From Hydractinia symbiolongicarpus (lineage: Eukaryota > Cnidaria > Hydrozoa > Anthoathecata > Hydractiniidae): 64,000 nucleotides of DNA. A program made the translations under genes and the position numbers. This document shows, piece after piece, positions 24,301-35,563 of this stretch (position 1 is its first letter; every line of letters begins with the position of its first letter). The notes under the pieces are model-generated. The model saw nothing but the letters and a program-made list of their open reading frames with translations, did no database searches and was not told where the DNA came from. The stretch lies in NCBI RefSeq assembly GCF_029227915.1, contig NC_079877.1, forward strand, positions 28,669,851 to 28,733,850, given 5' to 3'.

Positions 24301-27300
24301 TAGGTGACGATAGTAAAATCCGCAATAATTTAATGAAGATATTCTTTCACAAAAAACGCAAAAAAAAGTATTTTTTTTAAGATGGATGTGGTAACAATTT
24401 GTTTTGTAACGTTTCTTTTTTATTCACATCCTGTTTTAACATTGTTAAAATCTTAGTCAAACAATACCACGTTTTCGTCCTCCATATTTTTTTTCCTGTG
24501 GCGTCGATGGCTGAAATCCATTATTTAAAACAACAAATATTGCCACACAAGGTTTGGGCCATAAGTTGCCAATGTGCGATGCAAATAAGACGATAATTGG
24601 TCAAAATTGTCTGTATTCACATAAAAATTGTAGTGCGAAACGCAATGATTTCGACGTATTTACAACAGAAAGTTTTCGTTCGCCTAGTTAGACTACGGGT
24701 AGCGTAATTAAACTACATCATGCCGCCTAACTAAATGACTCACCTAATTAGGTCATGTCGTCTAATTAGGTGTTTACCCGGACTGTTTCACAGTCCCCCA
24801 AAAGGGGTTAGGGGTTAGTTAGGGGTTTATTAATAGTTCTGCTAAAAATAATTTTTCGCAGTGAAGGTTTGTTTGTTAATGAAAAACCTCATACAAAAAG
24901 AAATCGATAATATTTTTCTATAATATGTATATAATTAACAAAACAACAAGTAACACTAAACCAGAGATGCTCCTGTGCATTTATTTGGACAGCATATCTG
25001 CTCGTACCCTGGAAAAAGTTTTTGACTTATATAATTGAGGCTTATGCCGAGTTTGTGATGTCTGATAAATCATGAAAAATTTATGTTAATCTCGCCAAAA
25101 AAAAATAGTTTCATCAGAAAAAAGTCAGGGATTTCACAGGAATATGTTAAACATTAACTCACATGTCTGTACATTTTTATGCACACTTTGCTATCATTTT
25201 ACATGCTTTATTATGAGAGCCTCAGGTTTTTTTTAAAAGATAAGAGCTTTTTGTAGGCCCTGCCGTCTGCTCAATCATTGTTTTCCAAACCAAAAATAAC
25301 CTAGCATGCGGTTGTGGTAAACACTGGAACTATCCAGAATCACCCAGAACCAGCTGGAATCTGTCAGAATGACCTAGGAACAGACCAAATTAACACGAAC
25401 CAATCAGTCATTTGAAAAAAATATAAACAACTAGGAAAAAACGCTGGTGTAAACAGTGCGTTAATAATTGGCTCCGTATCGAACGTGTATTCCATAGACT
25501 TTAAAGGGAAAGACTCCTGTTAGGTAGAAGACCTTCCAAGCCAACATTAAGAAATCGAAAAGGAGGACATTTAGTAAGAAGTTGGGAATTATGAAACTTT
25601 TTCTTACAAAAAAATACATTTTATAATGGGGACTTGAAAAAGAAACTTTTCGTTTTGGTAGCTTATATTGTACTTTCTGTTTGTTAACATTTTAGGGCAC
25701 CAGTCCCAAATTGTTCTATGATACAAAACATGTTGGCACGATTTCATTGAAGTAATTTTGACCCAACAATTCACAATTTCAAGCGTCATTCAAACGTGAT
25801 TTGCATGTGAAGATTTGTTGACAGAAGCGGTTAAAAAAAAAAGATGGAACAATGATGAAACAGAGGAGCTTGCCGATTTGCTCGATTACCACTTTTTGTT
25901 GGATGCGTTTGAAATAAGAATATATTATGAATTGAAATAAAAAATACTTGTAATAGCCTAATTTGTAAACTATTTTTATATAATTCAGATTGACTTTCGT
26001 GGTGAAAAATCTCACGATTAAGGAATGGTCTAGGCTGAAATGTCTAAAAATGTGTGTGCTTTCGTTTAACACATATATAACTGTACAATTTTTTTCATTT
26101 TCAATCAGTTGCTAGTCTAACAACAACAACAATAATGATAAACATTTAAAGTGTTTCTAGCCCAGAAAATCACAAAAATCTATTGTTAGTGGATTATTTC
26201 CATTGGGGTCCACTGAGTCTGAGTGAAGCTAGCTTTCTCACATTTACGTTTAGTTTTAGCAGGCTTCTAGAAAACTAATCAAGACCAACCTTGAGCTAGC
26301 TAAGGTTACAGATCACATGAATTATTTTTTTTCCTTTTAAAATTTAATTTTAGAAGTATAATAATTTACATTTCTAATAGTTGTCAACCATTTTTTTTGT
26401 GAAAACGAAAGTGAAATGTATGGTGTAGAAAAGCTCAAAATTTTAGTAGTAAAAAAAGTGGCAGCTACTACCTAATACGATAGAACGCTAGATAAGGGTA
26501 ACATACAAACAGGAAAAGTAATTTTTAGGCAAAACCTTGCGTCAGAATGTTGTACAAGAGTGCTCCTGTACTGGTAAATTGTGAACTAGCCATCCGGGCT
26601 TTTGTGGACCTTGCCGTCTGTTTAGGCTGCCCCGGGTCGCAACCAAAGGCGAAATAGTAGTCTATGGTCATCCTTCTTTAGTTTTAAAAGAAAAAAATGT
26701 TAAATTTTCTTTTATTGGGCAACTAAAACAAGATAATAGAGAGTGAGGTCAATATCGATGACGTCATGATCTTATGCCGTAGGCGCTTTTTTTAAAAAAT
26801 TTTTTGGCGCATGCGCACACTTTATTTCCTTAAAATCGCGGTTTTGAACGACCGTGTCTTATTAGCGCGTGAGAAATGTATTTTCAATGAAGAAGCTTTT
26901 ACAAAATGAATGCGGTAAATGAACCCTGTATGATATCTGTATTATTTAAAAATGAGTACTTGATAAAGCCATCAGAAGGATAACAAATTCGCGGGTAAAT
27001 ACTCTCATGATTTACTGTAATCGAAGAGATTACGAAGATCTTGAATGCCAAAATTTAAAGAAAAAATAACACGAGCGTTTCGTACTTTTAGCATTTGTTC
27101 GTGAAAAATTCGTAGGTATTAATTGCTAATTTGAGTATTTTGTTTCTGCTGCGATTTCGTAGATTATAAGTTCTTTCTTCAAGTTTGTAAAAGTTCTAAA
27201 ATATTAAAGTGTGCAGGACAAGTATAAAATTCTCTCTATTTACAAACTAAAATTCGTCCTATATATACAATAAGAATACCAGAAATTTTATTCTGGTAAG

Positions 27301-28041
27301 TTTTAAAACTATTGTGATAGTCAGCATATTTATTTGTCTCAATAGTTCAACAAGTAGCAAACATTTTGCTCACTCATGACATTTTTATTAAACTTACTCC
27401 TTTCTAGAATTTCTCGCTTTCGCGACACATTTCCCAAAACCTAATAAATGCCGTGCGCTTTTACTGAGAGAGTAAAAAGGAATCCTGTGAAAAATAATAT
27501 AATATTTTGCTATTTTTTGATACTTTCTTTCAAAGTTGAGCAATAACCGCGAATAATAATCGTAAAACGTGTGGGAAAAAAACCGCTTGTGAAAGTTGTT
27601 AATCTAGAATATTTTTTTTCGTGTTTTGGCACAGCATTTCCTTTCCTCTTATTTCCCTCCTCTTCTTATTCTTTCACTCTGTAAAACAGAAACTACCAAT
27701 TTCTGTTATTGGATTTTCAGTGTCTGTTTTTATTTCGACATAGATACGAGCCACAGAAGCCAGCACGATTTCGACTTGCATTTCGAGAGCTTGGTTTAGC
27801 AATTGGTTTGCAAGCAATACAGAGAATGTTACAAAGTGAAGTAATGGGTAGCAATGGGTCAAATAAAAATGTCGCAAAGTCACTTGAAGAGCTACACAAC
27901 TATTTGTACCTAATAAAGGATTTAAATACCTTCTGGAGTGATGAAAAGAACCAAATGTATTCGTCTTGGACTGATCACAACAACATCAATACAGTCATGT
28001 TAGCTACAAGTTTAATGCCAGATGGGTACTTGAACATTTGA
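21315..28041 (+). CDS. Conserved six-hairpin-glycosidase-like protein
   Basis: Four exons in agreeing phase: 21315-21524, 22534-22889, 23020-23269 and 27721-28041, giving 378 residues. Conserved-looking blocks are SLSESRYLWTDAFAVCNY near residue 17, GWISGLTEDDGKLNPTQNG starting exon 2, GLRIGKKL, DGQYFHYLTKWMHAL, MGHHDPLDG, DWTTTDPLGLGGLL and FRLAFRELGLAIGL. These match an uncharacterised protein family widespread in fungi and bacteria and found sporadically in animals, with an alpha/alpha toroid (six-hairpin) fold inferred from the repeated helical hairpins. No catalytic residue can be named. Exon 1 is preceded by an in-frame stop at 21306, which supports the start. The last intron is 4.45 kb and holds two nested mobile elements. 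No signal peptide is seen, so it is probably cytosolic. Confidence 0.75.
23454..26856. mobile_element. 3.4-kb long-TIR (foldback-like) element in an intron
   Basis: The ends read CACGGTC inward on both sides (23454; 26856 in reverse complement). About 30 bp in, both share GTGTGCGCATGCGCCA. Symmetry continues for several hundred bases: GGCTGCCACTTTTTTT near 23860 pairs with AAAAAAAGTGGCAGC near 26451, and CACTTTCACTTTTGTT near 23688 with a counterpart near 26405. A possible TCTT duplication flanks it. No transposase frame is seen, so it is non-autonomous. It lies entirely in the last intron of the six-hairpin-like gene. Confidence 0.65.
24028..24785. mobile_element. Nested 758-bp DNA transposon with sub-terminal repeats
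   Basis: Terminal inverted repeats of about 29 bp: the left CAGTCAGGGTAAACAC..TAATTAGGCGAC pairs with the right end, in reverse complement, CAGTCCGGGTAAACACCTAATTAGACGAC. The flanks are the direct repeat TTTCA (24023-24027, 24786-24790), which extends to TTTCACAGTC if the first bases of the element belong to the target. Many internal copies of (C)TA(A/G)TTAG(A/G)CGAC words lie near both ends. No coding frame. Confidence 0.8.
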
Positions 28042-28059
28042 TGACACTACTGCTAAAAG

Positions 28060-28785
28060 TCATGATTTGCAGCTACAAAAAGAAACTACATTTTCTTTAC
28101 CGTGGATACTTAGTTTTGCGCATTCGTGCGAAAAAACAACACTAAAATCAATGCAACTTATCAAGCGCGAAAGACGCACAGGAAAACAGTTTTGAAGAAA
28201 TGTTGGAATTAAACCCTTTCTAATAGAATGAAAAAGTTTCATGATATTGAATATGTAATTATTAATAGACGTCGAGACTTTAAAGGCGAATTATTAAGTA
28301 GTTTTTATTAAGAATCCTATATTCTGCAAATGATAGATAAAGAACAGATGCTAATTCTAGCTGGAGAAAACTTTACATGTAACAAGTTTTCATATTATTG
28401 GCGCAGAGCGAATGTTTTATGAACGACGTTGTTTTGCGTTGTACTTAATTCAGCAATGAAGTATTTCGGTGCCGTGTGTCGTCATGCCTGTCGTGGTCTT
28501 TTGTATATATATTTTTTTCTGAAAATTAAAGCCAAACGTTTTTTTTTATAGTTCTTTAAAGGGAGAAACTTTAATCTTCCACCGATGTTTTTTCCCCGAA
28601 ATATCAAAATAATTATAGTATAATAATTTTTTCGCTCTATGTATAGTTTACATACTAAGCATCATAAAACTCGCTAAAGAAAAATCTTAACTTAATCGGA
28701 TGTAAAGCTGCAGAGGCACCTCTAACGTAATAGGATTAAGAACAGTCTTCTCTAATAATTGAAAATACATACCTTTTGCTTTACG
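28060..28785. other. Downstream flank of the six-hairpin-like gene
   Basis: Likely 3' UTR then intergenic. No other gene is supported. Confidence 0.4.
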
Positions 28786-28790
28786 ATTCT

Positions 28791-28882
28791 AATATGACTC
28801 CCTTTTCATATTAAGATGCAAATATGACTCCCCTTTCAATTTCACATGCAAATATGACTCCCTTTTTTATTCAAGATGCAAA
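28791..28882. repeat. 30-bp tandem repeat, three copies
   Basis: The unit AATATGACTCCCYTTT..AAGATGCA starts at 28791, 28821 and 28851 with a few differences. Confidence 0.85.
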
Positions 28883-29520
28883 TCTGAATATAGTAAGACG
28901 TTGGATTAATCACGTGTCCAAAATAATGTACAGAATGGTGTTGAAAGTTTCAAGTTGTAAGGGTAATCCTATCCAAAGTGATTATAATTTCCCGAATATA
29001 AGGGTTTCATAATCATATTAGTTTTTAGTGGAATTTCAAAGTATTAGCCCTATCTGTGAAGTATGTGACCTAAAAATTAACTGACTGGTGCCTAATAGAT
29101 AAATATGGGAACTCAGTAAGAATCATAACCATGCGGTATAGTAAAAAAGAGTTATTTAAAAGAAAACGACAGGAAGTGCTGAATCTGTTCACCACCACCC
29201 CTCCCCGTCTCCCAGAACGAACTGGAGGATAATGAATTTGCACTAGAATATTAAACAACTGTGTCGAATCTCATATGCTTAAGGTATGGCCCGCGGCGCA
29301 CGTATTTTTTACAACTGAATTGTAGGCTAACAATTTAATTATCGCTTTTGTTTGTAACGTATAGCTTTTTATAACTTTTTTTCAGATTGTTAACAGGTGA
29401 CAAACGAAAGAAATGGCATTTTAGTGGAATTAAAATAAATGTTTTTTCTTATTCTCAAGAGAACTTTTTTCATAAATATTGAACAAACAACCAAGTAATA
29501 TATTTTTGCCACTACTTATA

Positions 29521-30882
29521 ATGGTACCATTATCGCATAAGATCGTGAACGGCGGTTTGGCGGTATTGATCGTAATATTGCATATAACCATCATCACTGT
29601 TGTCTCATCAAAACCAAATCTTCGCAAGATTAGGTCTCACAAATACATTATCCACTTGTGCTGCGGTCACATTATGATAGCTGGAGGAATTCTAATTGGT
29701 TTCATAACAGTGACAGATTTGTTTACACCTGTCTCATATTTGCACATCAATCTTGGTCTGATAGCATTGACCTTGGATCGTTTCCTTACTATACAGTTTC
29801 CATTCAGATATTCCAATTGGAGGAAGGAGAATTATATTTTGGCTCTCCTTTGGTTTGCAACTGTTATGGCAACAGTATATGTTTTTTTAACGAAACCGTC
29901 AACAGAAGAAAAAGCGTCAACACAAAACAATGACAATACCATGATTATGTTCGTAATTGTCACAGCTGTTGTCATCTTTATTCTGACACTTTCCAATGCG
30001 TTACTATTTCATACTGCTAGGAAACAGTTATATAGCATTAAAAAAATGGAGATTGCGTTGAAAACAACAGAACCCAAAGCAACAGGTGAAAAAGTTTTAG
30101 ACATTTTATTTCGATAAAAAAACAACATTATATTTGCTTGCAGAAGGGAAATCAATTGTATCAAAACATCAGTGGTTTAAAATAGATACCTTTCCCGAAA
30201 TATTTGAATGTTTTTATTTTGAATTAATATCCAAAAATAATATTTATCCTAATAAAAAGTAGTTTGTGCAAAAAAACAGAGATGGAGAATTAACTGTTGT
30301 GGAAGGTTTTTGTTATTTTGCACTAATATTTTTAAAATTTTAGAGTTTATCTTTTTATCAAGTGGGTTTATACTTTCTGGCACAAAATTTAAAAAACAGA
30401 TGCGATACATCTTGGAGGAAAGAATATTCTTTCCTCCAAGGATACATAAAGCAAAATATAACATCAAGGCAATTATTTTGTGATATCATGTTGAAAAAAA
30501 TTTATTTTACAATTTGTGATTTATTTTACAATTTATAGATTCATCGGCAAGAAACGCATCATCCAGTGCTTCAACACGTAAACAGCAAGTGAAAGAAATC
30601 AGACAGTTTTATATCTGTTTTGGTTTTGTTCTGACATATGTCTTGGCATGGTCTCCTCCAGTAATAACAAAGTTTATTCACCTCGCATTTAATATCAAGG
30701 CGTCTCATATGACTTTTGCATGGATGATTACTTTTACAAATCTGAATTCTCTTTCCGATGGACTGATTTTTATCGGGTTAAACAAAAGTTTAAGGAATGT
30801 GTGTCAATCAATTTTCTACAAGATGAAGGGGAAGCCAAACACACACAGCTTCAGTGACACAAGTAGCACTTCACATAAGTAA
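29521..30882 (+). CDS. Divergent class A GPCR (two exons)
   Basis: Exons 29521-30085 and 30539-30882 join in phase 1 (donor ACAG|GTGAAA, acceptor TTATAG) to give 302 residues. Seven hydrophobic segments can be placed: about 8-29, 42-66, 72-93, 105-124, 141-163, about 211-232 and about 245-266. The TM3 end has LDRFLTI (86-88 DRF in place of DRY), TM6 has AWSPP in place of CWxP, and the TM7 motif is SLSDGLIFIGLN in place of NPxxY. There is almost no N-terminal tail, and TM1 starts within ten residues, so the ligand site must be in the bundle. The start is the first ATG of the frame. Ligand and G protein are unknown. The gene points toward the second GPCR, whose stop lies 200 bp away. Confidence 0.8.
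30411..30440. mobile_element. 30-bp perfect palindrome with 7-bp direct repeats
   Basis: CTTGGAGGAAAGAAT and its exact reverse complement meet with no spacer. GATACAT flanks both sides (30404-30410 and 30441-30447). It lies in the intron of the first GPCR gene. A 34-bp relative occurs at 37283. Confidence 0.75.
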
Positions 30883-31078
30883 CAGTATCTTTGGGATAGC
30901 ATTACCAATGTATTATTTTAATTGCTGCATAGAATATATTTGCGTTTTGGGATTTGGGGTATTCAAGAATTCTTATTTTTCGTGGTTGGCTTGCAACGAT
31001 CTATATAAAACATCGCCAGCTTCTGTTTAAATCTTTTTTTGCTTATATTATCAAATGTTTTTATTTTCATGGCAGATG

Positions 31079-31927
31079 TTAAAAAAAGTTTGATATTTTG
31101 TTTCTCAATTGAGGAGTACCCATAATGCATATTATTGGATCTAATACACAGTTACAAAATGTGAAGACGTGCGTCCAAGGTAAAATATAATTTTTCACGA
31201 ACATATCACTTAATATATTGGAAATCACTTCCGCAATAATACCAGGTATAAAACATAGAATAAACGCACAAATAATCACAGTTATCTCCTTAAAGGAACG
31301 CTTGAAACAAGTTTGTCTATTTTCATTCCGTCTGATGTACTTGTAGATCGTTCTTTGTACACATAAAATAAAAGAGATCAGCATGAAGTATAGAACACAC
31401 CATGTAAGAACGTATATTTTAATAAATTCGGGAAAAATATAACCAATCACAACAGACAAAATTACGCATAATACCCATGTTATGACTGTAACCTTCTCGA
31501 TTATTTTACTATTCGTTCGTTTTTTGTGTGAAAATGGTTTTGAGATAGCAAGGTGCAAGTCGACAGTAATGGCGGTAATAGTTGTTAGTGACATAGTCGT
31601 AAACATAAATCCAAACACGATTTGCATTTTTCTTATCTCGCATTTTTCGTTTAGCGATTTCGTGAGACGGACAATTGATGACGGAAGGACAAATAACATG
31701 TACAGGAAATCTGACAACGACAATAACACGTAAAGTGTTTTTACCGCGTGTGTTGCTTTCACAGTAACAGCGAACAAAAATAGTCCATTGGTTGCGATTC
31801 CAAGAAATCCAACGATTATAGCAAAAACCTCTAAAACAAAGAAATTACTTTCCACTGATACGAGCTGCAAGATTTCATAAGGCGTATCAACGCATGCAAA
31901 TTTGCTTGTGCTGTTGCTGTGGTCCAT
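31079..31927 (-). CDS. Divergent class A GPCR (intronless)
   Basis: A 282-residue single-exon frame from ATG 31927. Seven membrane segments are visible. It keeps N47 (TM1), SLSD with D73 (TM2) and C96 before TM3. The TM3 end is D123-L124-H125 in place of DRY, TM6 has CFIP (225-228), and TM7 has NCVLDPIICI, a DPxxC variant of NPxxY. The second extracellular loop is very short and lacks the Cys that usually pairs with C96. A glycosylation sequon N5-S-T lies in the N terminus, and the C-terminal tail is about ten residues. It belongs to the rapidly diversifying rhodopsin-like receptors of cnidarians by inference; the ligand is unknown. It is convergent with the plus-strand GPCR but not closely similar to it. 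Confidence 0.85.
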   Translation of the reverse strand: MDHSNSTSKFACVDTPYEILQLVSVESNFFVLEVFAIIVGFLGIATNGLFLFAVTVKATHAVKTLYVLLSLSDFLYMLFVLPSSIVRLTKSLNEKCEIRKMQIVFGFMFTTMSLTTITAITVDLHLAISKPFSHKKRTNSKIIEKVTVITWVLCVILSVVIGYIFPEFIKIYVLTWCVLYFMLISFILCVQRTIYKYIRRNENRQTCFKRSFKEITVIICAFILCFIPGIIAEVISNILSDMFVKNYILPWTHVFTFCNCVLDPIICIMGTPQLRNKISNFF

Positions 31928-31939
31928 TTTTCATTCGTT

Positions 31940-33655
31940 GATTTTCTAGACTGAAAAATTGCTTTTCAAAGATAAAAAGCAATATTTTTTATTGCTATCT
32001 TTAACACCTCTTCTTTAGTTCACCTCCACATAAGAAATATATAGCTCATTTGAAATAACTTATCAAAAAAATTATTTCCAGCACACAAATGACTTTCTTC
32101 TTGATCAATAGATCTATTTTTCCAGCTGTCTGCGAATTTAAACATTATTTAATATTGTACCAATGGACAACAATTTCCATGATATTTTAGATTTTCATTC
32201 AAAAATAACATAATATACTGTCAGGTCCTGTTATATTGAACTTTCAATGGATCAGACAAAAAGTTCAAGAGCGCGAATTTGATAACGAGATTTCACTAGA
32301 AGAAAATTTGGGGATGGTGGGGTTTTTAAATTTTTCCGCGAGTTACAGTGTATCACCCAAAAAAAAGAATGTCAAAAGAAAGCCTCTAAGATCCCAAAAG
32401 CAGAATAAGATGAAATGAAATGATAACCAAAAAGAATTACCAACCGCAGTGGAAGTAAGAAAAAACATTAAAATCACTGTAGTCCTGTTCTTTTTAAGTT
32501 TTCAGTGGATAAGAAATTCCATTTCTTGCAACTCATTATTTCTCCACATTTATCAGCATTTAACATTTATCAGCATTTGTTGAAATTGTATACTTGTCTT
32601 ATTGTGGCTTGCTCCTGGATAGAATTTTTCAAGGTATGTATGCAAACAATTGTTTGTGCTGATAATTTTCCAAAAATACACACTTCTTAAACGTTTCTTA
32701 TGTTTTTTTTAAAACTTTTCTATTGCAGCAGTGACCATTGACCTTTACAAATCAGAATGGTGCTTGTACCCAGCTGGTTCACTCCGTTAGCTTGAAAGCA
32801 TCAGAAAGTTATTTAGCACGCGTGATAGCTTTTCCTTTTATTTAATTGCTATCTATTGAAATGTTTAGACTCTGTTTTGACGAAAACCATCGCAACATTT
32901 TAAACTTTTTCTCACTCTCTTAATGTTTGCTTTTTGGAACAAATGTCTTCCACAAAGCTTTTAAACTTTTTTTAATTCATGTTGAAATTGTATTGGGCCA
33001 GATTCCATTCTTTATGAAAGAACATTTATTTGATAGGACTCTCTCGATTTCAATTTTCATTTGAAATTTTTATAATAAGTTTTCCTTTCGCCCTTTTCAT
33101 GGGCTTGTTTCTATGAGCGACATGCGGATCGAGGACGACGAGTGTATGGTATCTTTTGAAATTCCTTCACTGTGCATAAATGTACTGATAAAGGATATAT
33201 TATGCAACACCAGGGAATAACTGCTAAATGATGATGAGTAAGAGAACAAAACATGCATCCCTATTGACAAACTAATGTCCTTGATCAAAGTTGTGCTTAA
33301 AAAATCATGGTATTTATTTTACGATAACGGTGTGGATATTGGTGATCGAACTTTTTCTGTAGTAGTTAAAGAAGATGATAAAGCGGGAAGCAAACATGAT
33401 ATTTGTTGATTGCTGTCAAGTTGAATAAATCAAAAAAGAAAATGTAAAATTTACCCGAGATGGGTAAACGCGAGAGACATATTTGAACAGAATGATGCGC
33501 AATATGTGACAAAATCTCACGTAAGGAGATACTATATACGTAAATTTTTTTCGTAAACTTGTGAAAGTATTTACTTACACGTGAATGCAGCGTTCAGGTT
33601 TTAAAAACGTTTTTTGTCTGCAAAGGTTTAGAAGTTGAAGAAGTTGACTCGTCTT
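31940..33655. other. Intergenic, no gene seen
   Basis: AT-rich flank upstream of the intronless GPCR, probably including its promoter. Short open frames at 32236 and 33097 show no domain. Confidence 0.4.
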
Positions 33656-33667
33656 AACTTTTAAAGC

Positions 33668-33790
33668 AACCTCGTCCCCAGGGTCTTGTGGCCCCTGAGC
33701 CGTTTTTACGGAGTAACTTATCAACAAGGCAAAATGTTACGGAGTAACTTATCAACAAGGCAAAACTTATCAACAAGGCAAAAGCTGTCA
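33668..33790 (+). mobile_element. MITE, AACCTCGTTCCC family (copy c, truncated, with internal triplication)
   Basis: Begins AACCTCGTCCCCAGGGTC and continues TTGTGGCCCCTGAGCCG as in other copies. The stretch ACTTATCAACAAGGCAAAA is then repeated three times (33716-33783), and the right terminal repeat is missing. Confidence 0.65.
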
Positions 33791-33947
33791 AAATACAAAC
33801 ATTTCAGCCTAAAAAAGAAATTACAATGCGCATGCCCTAATGCTAAATTCTAGTAGCTACGCCCAAGCATGCTTTTTTAATGGAAAGCGGTATTGAGCTG
33901 AATTTACTCGAGAACAAAATGGATCAATTCCGAAACAAGAATAATAC

Positions 33948-34037
33948 CAACTCCGTCCCCAGGGAGCTTTTTCTCTTTCTGACAATCTCGCCGTCTGAGA
34001 TTGTCAGAAAGAGAAAAAGAGCCCTAGGGAGGAGGTT
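33948..34037 (+). mobile_element. MITE, AACCTCGTTCCC family (copy d, foldback)
   Basis: A 90-bp element flanked by an exact 10-bp direct repeat AGAATAATAC (33938-33947, 34038-34047). Almost the whole length is an inverted repeat: the arm ending TTTCTCTTTCTGACAATCTC pairs with its complement across a 7-base spacer. Confidence 0.8.
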
Positions 34038-34047
34038 AGAATAATAC

Positions 34048-34765
34048 TTTTATTTGATTGGTTATTCTAGTTTTTATTATATCTATATTTTTTTTCGTTT
34101 GCATCCGCGAGAAAAATAAACATGATTTCAACTTTCAGTTTTTTCCTAAGAAATCACAATTGTCCATTTCGATCCTTTTCTATTCTTAGGTGGAAATCCG
34201 CAGATGGTTGTATCAGCTACCATTATGATGAGACTTTGACAACCAATTACAACTCCATTTAAATGAAGCGGGTTTTTTTAATATAAAAGAAATTATCTTG
34301 GGATAAAATTATAGTATTTTCTAAGCAGATTAGCTCTGAGTCAGATTTCTGACAAGTAATCAGGCTCGCATAGCCAAACACTTGTGAGATCTTGGATTTT
34401 GAGGTGCATTTGCTGGTGCAATCTTAGATAATATCTCGTGAAAAATGTGTTTAAAATTTTTGTGTATGAATTTTACGAGTTACGAAGAGACTGAAAACGC
34501 CAATTTGACTTGTGACCGTCACGCCTTTACTCCTAATCCTTCAGTTTTTGGCATGATGTAGCTCAGATAAAAAATAAATAAAAATAAATAAAAATAATGT
34601 CGAGAAAATTGTTGTTTTCTTATTTCCATTTCATACGCCTGTTTTACAACAGCTGCGTTTTTTCACGAAAATAAAACACAAACCAAAAATGAAAGAAAAA
34701 TAAAACGCTAATTAGTCGTAAGAAGGACATCTCCTGCACGAAAATATAAAAAAGCAGCATTTATC
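34048..34765. other. Non-coding AT-rich stretch
   Basis: Nothing recognisable beyond a short AAAATAAATAAAT run at about 34570. Confidence 0.4.
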
Positions 34766-34870
34766 AACCTAGTTCCCAGGGCGTCTTGTATCTTTTCTTA
34801 CATCAGAAAGGTGATATAAACATCTCGTCGTCCCGATATAAAAAAGACAACAGGAGCTGGGAACGAGGTT
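34766..34870 (+). mobile_element. MITE, AACCTCGTTCCC family (copy e)
   Basis: A 105-bp element with AACCTAGTTCCCAGG at the left end and CTGGGAACGAGGTT at the right. Imperfect flanking repeats AGCATTTAT and AGCATTAAT are offset by one base. Confidence 0.75.
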
Positions 34871-34874
34871 AAGC

Positions 34875-35560
34875 ATTAATAATCATTCTGCAGATTCATG
34901 CATGGAACGCCGTTAGTGCATTAAACCTTCAACTCTTTCGGTTAAAAAAGCATTTCATACCATCAGAAAGACTAATTTGTGTACATCAAGAACAATTTTT
35001 TCATCTCCTTGTATAGGACACATGATTAGGAGAAGAATTTCTTTTTATACAACACCTACAAAATATCCCCCGTCCTACCCCTTTGCAAAGCGCAAATATT
35101 TTGCTACTTCATGTTTTAATTTGTCAACAGTAGCATCAAGTCTATGATTTGTTACTTTAGGTGTTTCGTGTCATAATAGTACATAAAACCTTTATAAATA
35201 TATTCAACTTCGTGAAAAATTAGAGATTAAATTATTTTTTAAAAATGTGTGTATAGATTAATAGCTACTTGTGTTTCCCTTTAAAACTCAAATTTTCGAA
35301 TTAGAACTAAGGGAAGAAATTTTATCAAACATTGCCAACTATTTTATTACCCGCAAAATGTAATCCTTAGGGTACTTCTACAATCTGCACCCTGCACAAG
35401 AAACTGACAAATAATAGATAGCTTTTCCTTTCATCAACTAAACATTGCTAAAAGAATAACATTAGAAAAACGGTTAACGTGGAAATATTTGGTGCTGGTG
35501 AAAATTTCATTTGTAAACAGTTGAATGACGCAACAGCGTTTTTTCTTTACATCTCAAACA
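34875..35560. other. Downstream flank of the sulfotransferase-like gene
   Basis: No gene or repeat seen. Confidence 0.4.
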
Positions 35561-35563
35561 GTC

